Below, in pieces: positions 52,635 through 63,470 of a stretch of 64,000 nucleotides of DNA (positions are counted from its first letter, which is position 1; each line of letters opens with the position of its first letter). This DNA is from Geosiphon pyriformis (Eukaryota; Glomeromycota; Glomeromycetes; Archaeosporales; Geosiphonaceae). Location of the stretch: positions 62,310 to 126,309 of the forward strand of contig JAAOMT010000098.1 in the NCBI GenBank assembly GCA_016748015.1, written 5' to 3'. Under the pieces are notes generated by a model. That model did no database searches, was not told the origin of the DNA, and was given only the letters and a program-made list of their open reading frames with translations. The translations under genes and the position numbers were made by a program.

Positions 52635-53029
52635 AGTTCATCACGACACACCATACGAGTCGATTTCTTGGCATATTGTGATCAATTGGCCGCTGAGATT
52701 GGATGTTTGCCAACTGCCAAGAACATGTTTTCAAGATATGGATTCAAAGGATTTAAAATACTATTTATTTGGTGTTCCCACCCCGATTTAGGTATGCTGT
52801 AGACACTGTTTAATTTAGAATATTTGGGTCGGTATTAATTCAAAATGTATGAAAGTTGATTTAATTATTTATCTTTCACATATTTAAAAAGTATCATTTA
52901 TTTGGACCACATGTGTGGGAGGATGCAATGGAATGGATTGAAATTTATAATTATGAAGGGAAGCCACGCCGAAGCGTACTAGATACCAAGCCCTTGCTTG
53001 TTGAAACCAATGATCATAAATCGGAATAA
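52635..53029 (+). pseudogene. Flavin-containing monooxygenase, C-terminal scrap
   Basis: Two blocks fit the C-terminus of FMO-type enzymes. The first has FLAYCDQLAAEIGCLP, like the 'Y.D.LA..IG..P' segment; the second, after a probable intron from about 52793 to 52890, has HLFGPHVWEDAMEW, like the 'QYRL.GP..W.GAR' segment, and runs to a stop at 53027-53029. The FAD and NADPH domains are not present upstream, so it cannot make an enzyme. Assignment is from recalled family motifs. Confidence 0.5.
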
Positions 53030-53848
53030 GCGTTGATTTTTAGTAGAAATGATATTAGATGAAATTTCAGATTGAAACTACAAGTTTCCCTTTAATAAGA
53101 CTCGTTTATTCTTAACGGATAATAATCGGACAATTTATAAATTACCTTTGATTTATTTTTCGTAAAAATCGACCTTTATTTTCATTTTTATTATGTTTTG
53201 AAACTTTTCACTAATTATACCCATTAAATGATGCTGCTAAATTTTAATTTAAAACGTGGAACAAATGATTCGTTTACAGTTTCTTGGAAAACGACTATTT
53301 AAAAGGTTTCATTAAGCTGAGTTTATAAGCCAATTGCCAATATCAATTCTAATTTTATAATGTAAAAGGATTTTTATATATACCAATTAATTTGAAAAGT
53401 TAAAAGGCCTATCTGATTTTTTTAAATTTTAAAAAATCAGTTGGTTTTTCAAACAACAGTAGATAGGTATTAATTAAATATAAAAAAAAGGATTAATTAT
53501 TTATGGATAAAATAAATCTTTAATTTTTTGAAAAAAGAGTCAAAGAAACAGTGTCACAAAAGCTGAATGTGCCATAAGAGGAGGGATTTTTTGTTATAGT
53601 TGAATATAAATGTGAAGCTAGTCTCTAAAAAGAGATAATACTTACGCGCTTTATTAGTATGCCAAATCGTTTTCAGGACTGCGTTTAATGCAGAAGGAGG
53701 AATATATAAAACATTAATATTTTATAGACAAAAAGCATTACTTATATCCATCTGAGAAAAAAAAATATTTTGTATAATTAATTTGTGTGTAAAAATTTTA
53801 ATTTCAATCCAACTGTCTACAATTACTTTTGAACAAGACTATGAGGTG
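53030..53848. other. Intergenic, no gene seen
   Basis: AT-rich, no frame with motifs. Ends at the start of the Lon-derived fragment. Confidence 0.5.
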
Positions 53849-54640
53849 TTTCCTGAGCTCGTATTACGACTTCAGATCTGTACTAATTTGGTTCCATTGC
53901 ACGTATTGTTAAATTGGAAAAAGTGGTTGGTGGTGGATTTATGGCTATTGTAGAAGGTAACTATTAAATATTCTAGGAATGTTAAAAAAAAAATGGTTGA
54001 ACCAAGAAAATCTAATTTTTCCTTCCTGATGATTTTTATAAAGGTGTTGCTCGTATAAGAATTGATCGATGTGTCACACTGAGACCATTTTTGAGGCCGA
54101 AGTAACGGCATTCCCGGAACTAAGTACCTGAAATTAAACTTGCAAATTCTAAAATCCTTTCTTAAAATCAAAATTTAATACAAGATCTTATAACTTCTTT
54201 GAAATCGACTACCCGGGAACTTTTGGCGATGCTTCAAGATCTTAAAATCCCTTTCTTAGCAGCACTTCAAAAATATATCGATGGTGTGCCTGCTGGATCC
54301 TTAGCTGACCTGGTTATTAGCCCCTTACAAAGAAAAGTTTGAAATCCTTGATGTTATCAGCCTCAAAACAAGAATATCACGAGCGATTGATTTACTAAGG
54401 AGGCAGATTCATTTAGGCTAGTTTATAGATTTTTTATACTGAAAACCGGTAAAAAATTCATTCAACGGTCAAAGGAAAATTAAATAAAAAACAAAAAGAA
54501 TTTTATTTAAGGCGACAGGTAGTTTCATAATAGCTTAATATGATTAATTTTAAATTTCATAACGGGGAATTTTTCTATAAATCTCCTGCGTTTTAACAGC
54601 TTGCATTTGATGATATTGCTGATTTATCTAAACGAAATTC
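53849..54640 (+). pseudogene. Truncated Lon protease copy with introns kept
   Basis: Matches the Lon gene from exon 1 to exon 5. It begins at CCTGAGCTCGTATTACGACT (Lon: 48027 region), lacks the segment between the QIG codons and the [10 protein letters not shown] codons, then keeps exon 1's end, the whole first intron nearly unchanged, exon 2, a shortened second intron, exon 3 with small deletions, a shortened third intron, exon 4 and part of exon 5. It stops before the AAA+ module. Frameshifts and small deletions are scattered through it. Retained introns show a DNA-level duplication. Confidence 0.92.
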
Positions 54641-55598
54641 TTAAGTAAAACAATCCAAATGTGCAGAAATTGATTAAAATTTTTAAATAAAATATTTCTA
54701 ATTAATTGTCAATCAAATATTTTGTTCAGAAATTTGTTAAAATCAGAATTTTATTAATTGATAGTAAGTAAAAAAAACTTGATATAAAATTAACTTAATT
54801 TGTCAAAAATTGAAATTTGCAAAAAGGTAAAAAGTTTCTCTTATAATTTGTTGTGGATACAGAATGAAAACTGAAATACCTATTTTATTGTTTCATTTGA
54901 AAGGAATTCAATTTTGACTCGCTCAAAGTTTTCCAATAATATGGGTGAAAGATTTTTGAAAGGTAAACAAATTCAATAGTTAAATTAATTCTATTATCTT
55001 ATCTTCATTTATATAACTGTGCCGCTAAATTTTTACACTATTTAGATTTTTTCCAAGTGTAAAATCGCAAAACTCTCAGAAATAAAGATTTCGGAGCTCA
55101 AAATTGTGAAAATACTAATATATCTGTGCCACACTCATTAATTGATAGACTGATATTAACAAGTTTCGAAATTGTCCCAAAATACTCTGGGCAGAACTAA
55201 ACTATTAGTAGTGCTAGTTTTATTAGACGCCAAGTGGTATTCAAATCACTTGTCTTTAAAATTTTTGATTGGATAATTAGTCTCATTCTCTTGAATAGTT
55301 GAAATCTTGATTTCAATCAAATCAGCCAGAATAGAATTAGTATGATGCAACTGCTTACAATATTTCTTGCATAATAGCTAATTCAAATTTTTACTTCTTG
55401 CTTTTCCCCCCACCTCACCACTGTATAACGTACATATTAAAGGTCAATCACGCGGCGCACCACACGATCAACCAGGAGCAAAAATTTTCCTGTCGAGATT
55501 CCCCTTAGAGAATTCGAAGTGACGACCGTCAGTGCTGTGCAATACTAACAATCATCACTTGTATGATCATCTCCATGATTGTGACCAAACCCAGGCAG
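54641..55598. other. Upstream region of the Ser/Thr-rich gene
   Basis: No coding gene seen. The last 160 bases are GC-richer and may be the transcribed leader of the gene at 56155. Confidence 0.5.
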
Positions 55599-55843
55599 GT
55601 AAGTATGAAATTAATTTCGTTAGAAAGTGCAAGTATTTATTATAATTGAGGGGTAATTGGGAGGGTGGATTAAAATTGTGGGAAGTTTCTCAATAGAGTA
55701 ATTCACAAATTCCCCAAGTTCTGATTTTGCCCAACACTAATTTTAATTTTTGAAAATTCTTAGATACTAATAATTACATCATCAGAATTTAAATACTACC
55801 TTTGATGATAAAGCCGATGAAATAAATAACTCAAAACTTGCAG
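55599..55843 (+). other. Probable intron in the 5' UTR of the 56155 gene
   Basis: Strong donor GTAAGT after CAGGCAG at 55599 and acceptor TTGCAG ending at 55843, in the right orientation and distance for a leader intron. Not provable without transcripts. A 68-codon frame at 55838-56044 has no features and would be an upstream frame. Confidence 0.45.
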
Positions 55844-56154
55844 GAAAACCATTATCCTACTGGAAATCTGCTATCCTCATCAATGGCTTCGCAAACAACA
55901 ATCATGATAATACGGGTTAAAAATTTCAAAATATATACTTTTAATCAAGTTTTTTCTAACTTATCGAGGCTTTGCCGAAATATTATATATCGACGCACAG
56001 CCTTCCACATACACTTTCTCTTGTTTTTATTCCTTGCCACTTAAATTTTTCTTATAAATGACCTTATTGACAGCTACCTTCTCGACTCCCTAGCTGAATA
56101 TATCAAACCCATCAAATTATCCAAACTTTAACAACGAAATATATATCTTACAAA

Positions 56155-57285
56155 ATGAATTTGAACTCGTTTTTTCTTAAAAATATCTTCCTCTTGGTTT
56201 CTTTCGTAGGGTTAGCACTAACATTTGTACGAGATGGACAACCTGAATCATCATTAGACACATCTTCAGGGCCACGATTATCGAATATTCAACAAATTAA
56301 TACCGAAAATAAAAATGATTCGAGCCTCAATAATAAGAGCAACGCATTAGTTAATAATGAACCAAAGCCGAGTCCGAGTTCTGGAGATAATTCTTCTCAG
56401 TCATCTTCTTCAAAGTGAGTTTCTTCTTGAAAATAAAAAATATTGAATGAAACTTAACATATAAAATTTTTTTGCAATTCATGATTTTGAAAAATTTAGG
56501 GAAACATCAAAATCGGTTACAACGAGTGGAAAGCAAGAATCAACTTTAACTCCAACTACCCAACCATCCGGTCGATCATCAACAACCACTTCGAGGTAAT
56601 TAAAATGTCATCCTTCCTAGCTAAACTTGAGTTTTAACAATTTCTTTTTCAAGCTCACAACCATCCCCATCTGAATCTTCCTCATCAAGTCAATCCGCCA
56701 GCAGCAGCAACAACAACAAAACGACGCCACAATCTAGCACACAAACGCCCGAATCCAGTCAAACAGCTTCGCCTACTACCACTGATAAGGGTAATAAAAG
56801 TGGGAATTCATCTACACCGCAGCCGACACCAGCTAGTGCTAGCGGATCATCGAACAATGGTGGCGGATCACAGAACACTGACTCGTCTAATAAAAATTTG
56901 GACAGGTAATGTTAACAGATTTCAAAATTTCTTTTCAACTTACTTTCGCCGAGTCTAATAGTATTCTTCGAGTTCATAGCAATGAAAACCAAAGTAATGG
57001 GTAAGATTAGCACAACGTTTAAGCCTTAAAAAATTCATTCTCACTAACTAATTAATTAATTAACTAATTAACTCATTCACTCATTCTCTTATTTCTCGGT
57101 TAACATTATCTAGAAAATCAACAGAAACTTCATCCGTAATCGTAGTTAAGACGCAAAGCGGAGTAATAACTCCGACTAAAACATCTCCAGTTCTATTCTC
57201 GGCTGGAAATGTGTTAATCTTCGAATCAAATATAGGTATAGTCGCATTAATTGCTACTGGTTTTGCCATCCTTTTTTTGAGATGA
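56155..57285 (+). CDS. Ser/Thr-rich secreted protein with GPI-anchor-like tail
   Basis: Five exons: 56155-56414, 56500-56595, 56654-56905, 56980-57000 and 57114-57285; 266 residues, all four introns phase 2. The N-terminus is a signal peptide (FFLKNIFLLVSFVGLALTF). The middle is almost wholly Ser, Thr, Asn, Pro and Gln (SQSASSSNNNK-like stretches, GGGS runs), suited to O-glycosylation. The last exon has a small ordered segment SVIVVKTQSGVITPTKTS, which resembles the conserved C-terminal part of fungal Ser-rich GPI proteins, and a hydrophobic end (IGIVALIATGFAILFLR) fit for a GPI signal. Exon 4 is only 21 bases. Likely a cell-wall or plasma-membrane protein; function unknown. An inverted fragment of its 3' end lies at 51530-51808. 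Confidence 0.8.
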
Positions 57286-58954
57286 CATAATTTAGCATGA
57301 GAACGATGGTTCTGAGGAAAATCGTCATTCTATGCAAACGTCATGTGACTTGAGCTTATTCTAAATGTTTGAAGCTTTATCATTGGAATGGGAAATTATA
57401 ATAAAATTTGTAAATATTAATAATTAGTGAAAAAATAAAGTATTTAAGAAAGGTGTTAAAACAATCTATCTTGTAATAATGTAGCATTTGATATTATCAA
57501 ATTGATTTCTAAAATATGAGAAACAAAATAATAACATTACAAACATATTAAACAGCAAAATCATTTTAAATTATCCCTTTTATAAAAATAGTAATATTTA
57601 TATTTGATAAATTTTCTTTACACGTTTAAACAAATTGTTGATATTCGGGATTGAAGACTTTAAAGAATTTCCTTAATAGAAATTCAATTAATAATAGTTA
57701 GAGATATTATCAAAGTGCAAAAATTAAGATATATGTGACAACTGTTACTAATAAACAATGATAGGTTATTTTTCACAAATGACTTTTTTGGTTTGTAATA
57801 GACTTTCACTTATAACAATCATTTAAATTTTAGAATTTTGAAATCGAATTATATTCAGATTTTAATAATTGAGCAACAAATTACAGGAATTATAACCAGT
57901 AAACCAATTTTTTTCAAGAAAGCTTGTTGATAAAATACAATTTGAGAAATCGGTTATTAAAAAAATGGTATAATGTAAAACTTTTCCAAACTTCTTATTG
58001 GAGAATTCTAATATTCCACGTCAATTAACCAGTATTCGTGAAAATAAAATCAGGTTTGAAATTTGAAATCGAGAAAGTTCAAAAATATTCATTGAAATTT
58101 ATGTCCTCTATCAATTCAAAATGTAACCATTCCAATAATATAAAATTATCTGAGTGGAATTATTATTATTGAATGTGTTGTCAATTTCAATAAACTAGTA
58201 AATTTTTGGCAACAAAAAACTCGATGTTATTCTTTATAATAAGAATAACATGGTTGTTTCTTGTACAATCAAATTATAATAATATTCCTAACGAGAGAAA
58301 CTAGTTTTATAATAATTTAATTTGAAAATATTTTTTAAAGAATTTCACAATTTGGATGTTTGTCAGTTATTATTTTTATTTAAAAAAGATAATTATTTTA
58401 TAGTTTGACAGTGGTAAATATTAAAATGGGCAGTTTTTAATAAATAGAATCACAATGTTGACATTGTAGCAGTTGTGGTAATAATCTTCCTTTGAGTGTT
58501 ATGAGAGAAGAGAACTGAGACCTAATAATAAAGAAATAATAAAAAAGAATATAATTTTAATATATAAGTGATAAGTTATAGCGACAATTTTTTAAACATA
58601 TAAACACAGAGAAACAATATACCGTAATTTGCCGCGTAAAAGACCTGGGTCTGTTACATTTCAACCCTTGATTTTTTGATCTAGACCTCCTCCCCCCCCC
58701 CCGGATCTATTGTTCAAAAGAGGGTATTGTATTTGGGGGGTATAGTGTTAAGGGCATTATATTTGGAGGGTATTAATCACGACTTTGTCTATCATTACCT
58801 TTTTTATAACATCTAATTAATATTATAGAGCCCATGTGCTAACCCCGCCTTTAAAAAAATCAGTTTCCAAACGTAATATTAAATGAAGCTTTTCAAAAAC
58901 AAAACCCTCTTTGAATAATAATCTATTCACATTTTATCCGCACTTATTCACATC
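57286..58954. other. Intergenic, with a short GC-rich island
   Basis: Mostly AT-rich. At about 58620-58770 an unusual stretch has CCGTAATTTGCCGCGT, a GACCTGGGTC near-palindrome, a run of ten C and repeated GGAGGG/GGGGGG motifs. The segment about 58340-58460 is repeated at about 61925-62075, upstream of the second kinase. Confidence 0.55.
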
Positions 58955-60359
58955 ATGGAAAACAAAGAAATTAAAAGAACTCTTCTGGGGGCTCATGATT
59001 GCAACGAGTATGAAGTGTGTCAGAGAAACAAAAATAATAATGGGTGTCCTGAATGCCAGTTCATATTTTTTGAACAAATTTATTGCGACTTTTCAAGCGG
59101 CAACAAAGAATTTGATAAAATAATTAAAAATCCAGTTTATAGTAAATACTGTTTGAGTTACTATGAATGGATTCCATGGGGGCGTTTGTCGAATATCAAA
59201 GAATTTGGTAGAGGAGGGTTCGTTATAATTTATAAAGCAACATGGGTTGATAGATTAATTGCAAACTGGACAATAAAACATCATGGTAAATTGGAATATG
59301 AAAGAGAAGGAATATATAAAGAGGTAGCAATAAAAATTATCCCAACGAACAGTTCCGAAGCGTTTAAAGAGGTAAACAAGGTATCATCATTTATATTTAT
59401 ATTAATTCATATTTACCCATTATTTATTTTACTCTATATTATTGTTTATTTATTTGTATTATCTATTATTTATTCTATTTATTATATCATCTATTTAACA
59501 TTTTTTACACTGTTGATAGTTTGCTGAGAAGGGTCGATACTTGGAAAATATCTCTAGAATATTGAGGATTACGCAAAACGCTGAAACACTCGAGTATGGA
59601 ATTGTGATGGAGTTTGCCAAACTCGGAGATATGCGAAAATATTTATCAACAAATTTCATTTGAAGAGTTGGCATGATAAATTAGAAATCGTATGGGATAT
59701 AGCTCGTGGACTTGCTACTATTCATTCTTCTGATATGGTTCATCGTGACCTACACTCGGGCAACATCCTGCAATTAAGTACCAGTTATGTAACTATTGGA
59801 AACAGAGGAAAAAAAGATATATGGAGTGATTCCATACATTCCACCAGAAGTTTTAAAAGGAGAAAAGTTTACTTCGGCTGACGATATTTATAGTTTGTCC
59901 ATGTTATTATGGGAATTAGCAACAGGAAAGCCTCCTTTTCATGATCGTTCTCATGATCACTCTCTCGTGATGGATATTCTTTATAATAATATTAGACCTA
60001 AGATTACCTCACCACTTTTTCCACCTTGTTACGCTGAACTCATTAAAAAGTGTTGGGATGTTAATCCTGAGAATCGTCCTACTGCGGAAGAAGTTGAAGA
60101 GAAGTTTTGGGAATTTTCGAACATGTATAGCCAGTATTTCGACAAGGATACTACAGATGAAAAGTCAACGATAGAAGAGTTTACATATCAAGAGGCTAAA
60201 ACTGTGGCTCCCCAGTTTTTAAAAATTAATGATTACTTAGAAGCAATGGCAGAAGGCAGGAACGTGAGAAGAAATTACTTAATGACACCCATTCATCCAG
60301 GAGCGGTTTATATAAGTCGTCTTTTAACTTTCCAAATGATTAAAGAAACAAAAGGTTAG
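58955..60359 (+). pseudogene. Kinase, first tandem copy, frameshifted and lacking DFG
   Basis: Starts MENKEIKRT with a partly eroded Cys-rich N-terminus (a C-x4-C pair, then CPEC), FSSGNKEFDKIIKNP, YYEWIPWGRLSNI, Gly loop GRGGFVIIYKATW and AIKII. An intron follows EVNK (59380 to about 59525). Then GIVMEFAKLGDMRKYLSTNF meets a stop because one T is missing from a T run (compare the second copy at 63330). In the next frame come WHDKLEIVWDIARGLA and the catalytic loop VHRDLHSGNIL. The activation segment is shortened: the DFG region is gone and a second frame shift leads into YGVIPYIPPEVLKGE, MLLWELATGKPPF, KKCWDVNPENRP and the IHPGAVYISRLLTF tail. Without the DFG Asp a working kinase is unlikely even if the first shift is a sequencing error. 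Confidence 0.8.
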
Positions 60360-62609
60360 TTTATCTATTTTTATATTGATTATTTCTTTGATTTAATTTA
60401 AATTAAATTACTTTACTATTTTAAAAGAATTCGTGTTTCTCCCTAAAGGTAAGAAGTTAAAAAAAGATTAAATATGAATTTATGGATATGCTATTTTTTT
60501 AACACTTATTTAATTTGTTATATAACATATTTAGACAAGTCTTAATAAACCTAATCGTGATTGGTTATCTTCATTTCCCATTTGTAATAATCATGTTAAA
60601 ACTCTAATAATATTAATTTTATCACATAGTAGATTTTTTCATAAATGGTATGTTCTAGATAATGTAAGATGCGATTTATAATTTATCGAACTAATGGGTA
60701 GAATGCTAAATTTTTTTTTGCATGTCTCCATATAAATAAATTTAAATATACCTCTTTAAAGAGTTTATTACTATTCTGCAAAGATGTCTTAATAAATTTT
60801 ATTAGTACTTTGAATTAATTTTGTTTCTTTATATTTCATTTTACTATGATGTTTCATGCTATCTAAATCAATTAATCCATCAATGTATGTTGCTTTATTA
60901 AATGTACCGATCCTTCTCTAGCGATTTTATTAATATTCTTCATGGAATCCAAGAATAATAAAAACCTTTAATATAATAGTTATTATTTTATTATTAATCA
61001 TTCAATAATTTCATATTATTTATTACAATCCTAGTGATTAAAAAATAATCATAAATTTTTTAGATTTTATTTTCATATAAAAAAATACAATTATTTAATA
61101 TTTTTTAAACGAATGTGGTTTTGGATTTCCTGTTTAAATCTATTATTAGTGTTTTGAAAATATAATATATTGTAAATCAAATCATAAATAAAATATTTAT
61201 AAAATATGATTTTTAAAAAAAAACCTATTTAAAAACCTTTATTTTAAACCACATTTAAATTCTTATATAACTTTTTAATAAAGATAATAAAAATATTCAA
61301 TAAATAACTAAAGTAGTTTTTAAAATTTTATCAAATATAAAACACTATCCAGAAAAAAGTTATGAAACACTTTACATTTTTATTATTTATGTTACAAAAA
61401 TAATAAAAATAGCTTTGAAATTTTATTTATAGATATATATATATTAAGTATTTATTAATATTATGAAATTTATTAAAAATTTATAATTAATAATCAAAAC
61501 AAAAAAGATAATTAATTATATTTATTTTGTACTTTTTGATATAAATGCAAAAATTTGTAAAATCTTTATGGATTTTGAAATATCCAAAATTAAAAGAAAA
61601 AATTATTACTCTTTCAGAAAAAATATCTGTATGTAAAATACAAAACAACTCAATTATTCTAAATCAATTATTTAAAAATAACTAATAATATTTAATTTTT
61701 ACTAAAATTATCTTTTTTTAATGAATTTCAAAGAGTATAAAATGAAAATAAAACAAAATTTAATAAGAAAAATTTAGTATCTACTATAAAACATAATGGA
61801 AAAAGAATTATAATATAGAAATGTTTTTGTAAAAAATATTGTTAATTTTCAATAAATTTTAAAGAAACTAGTTTTATCAGTTGAAAATATTCAATTAAGC
61901 GTTAAGTCTATAGAGTAATCATAGAATAAGAATTTCACAATTTGGTTGTTGTCAGATATTAATCTTATTTAAAAAAGAATCTGATTTTATATTTTGATAG
62001 TTTTCGATCAGGGATAAATATTAAAATGAGGGCATTTCTTAATAATAAATAGAACCACAATGTTGAACTTATATCTTAGCACAAGTGCTAAGATATTGTG
62101 ATTTCTCTACCATTTTGAGTTATCAATTCATATTAGCTTAATCAATTTGATATTCCCCAATTCATTCGTGATATGAGAGAAAAATTTTCTAATTTAGTTT
62201 GGAGAGAACTGTGACCTAATACTTAAAGAAATAATGAAAAATAATAAAAATCTCTATTGTTAAAGCATAAGGTTAAAAATATTTTATTTTAAAAGATAAT
62301 CGTTTTTTAATACTTAGAAATCCGAAATAAAAATACCCATTACCTATTAATAGAATATAGTATTAAATATGTAAGTGATAGGTCATTTAATTATTTGTAA
62401 ATGATAGTGATACTAATGATACGATATGCCTAAACCGTGTTGTTATCATTATTGTTGCTGTTATCATTGCTCTATAAAGAAATTAAACTACTTGTTTAGG
62501 TAACAAGACAATGTGATAGTGGAAAACTTGTTGTGTACTACAACTACTTTTAAGGTTAAGGAATGAATGTATCCTATTCCCATTTTATCCTTTGCCCTTT
62601 ATTCACACC
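60360..62609. other. Spacer between tandem kinases, no gene seen
   Basis: Very AT-rich, especially 60,960-61,860. The last 700 bases match the region upstream of the first kinase with indels, so the duplicated unit included the promoter. Holds a perfect palindrome at 62071-62096. Confidence 0.55.
62071..62096. repeat. Perfect palindrome, two 12-bp arms
   Basis: ATATCTTAGCAC, two bases AA, then GTGCTAAGATAT. It lies about 515 bp upstream of the second kinase start and is not present in the matching region upstream of the first copy. Confidence 0.9.
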
Positions 62610-63470
62610 ATGGAAAACAAAGAAGTTAAAAGAACTCGTCCATACGCTGATGATTGCAACCTGTGTGAAAAATGTCAAGAGTGTATTCGAGATCGATGGA
62701 ATAAGTGCCCTGCGTGCAATTTCATATTTTTTGAGAAACTTTATAAGAACTTTTCAAGCGGCAATAAAGAAGTGGATGAAATAATTAAGAATCCTATATA
62801 TATTCCACCTAATCAATCTGATAATTATGAGGGTAGAGTTAATTATTATGAATGGATTCCATGGGAGGGTTTGTCGAATATCAACGAAATTGCTAGAGGA
62901 GGGTTCGGTATAATTTATAAAGCAACTCTAATGGATGGATTAATTGATGAATATCGTATAAAGCATCATGATGAAATGGAATATGAAAGAAAGGGAGAAA
63001 AGAAATAGCAATAAAAATTATGAAAACGAACAGTTCAGAAGTGTTTAAAGAGGTGAACAAAACTATTATTATTATTTATATATTTGTATTTATGTTTAAT
63101 TCATATTTAGCTATTATTTATTTAACTATTTACTTAACTTATTATTTTTTACACTTTCGATAAGTTAAATATTCAAAGACCTATCGCAATTAATATTATT
63201 AATAAAGGTGGGTATTTGAGGAATATTTCTTCAATATATGGGATTACGCAAAACGCTGAAAAATTTGAGTATGGAATTGTGATGGAGTTTGCCTCAGAAG
63301 GAGACATGCGAAAATATATATCAACAAATTTTCATTCTACAAGTTGGTGGAGTAAATTAAGGATCGCGAGGAATATAGCTTCTGGACTTGATTCAATTCA
63401 TTCTTCTAGTATGGTTCATCGTGACCTACACTCGGGCAACATCCTACAATATAATCCTCATTGTGATTTT
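62610..63470 (+). pseudogene. Kinase, second tandem copy, truncated after the catalytic loop
   Basis: Starts MENKEVKRT with a well-kept zinc-ribbon-like Cys set (CNLCEKCQEC, then CPAC), NFSSGNKEVDEIIKNP, YYEWIPWEGLSNI, Gly loop ARGGFGIIYKATL. A single missing A in an A run stops the frame just before AIKIMKTNSSEVFKEVNK, which follows in the next frame. After an intron come YLRNISSIYGITQNAEKFEY, GIVMEFASEGDMRKYIS, and VHRDLHSGNILQY. Kinase homology then ends abruptly at about 63455; no activation segment or C-lobe follows. The remaining sequence is the antisense of a different gene. The upstream part is better preserved than in the first copy, the downstream part is lost. Confidence 0.8.

Noticed and set aside
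53849-54640. Retro-processed pseudogene of Lon
   Set aside because: Introns are retained, so it came from DNA duplication and not from mRNA.
62071-62096. Transcription terminator
   Set aside because: Hairpin-type terminators are bacterial; the window is eukaryotic and no gene ends here.
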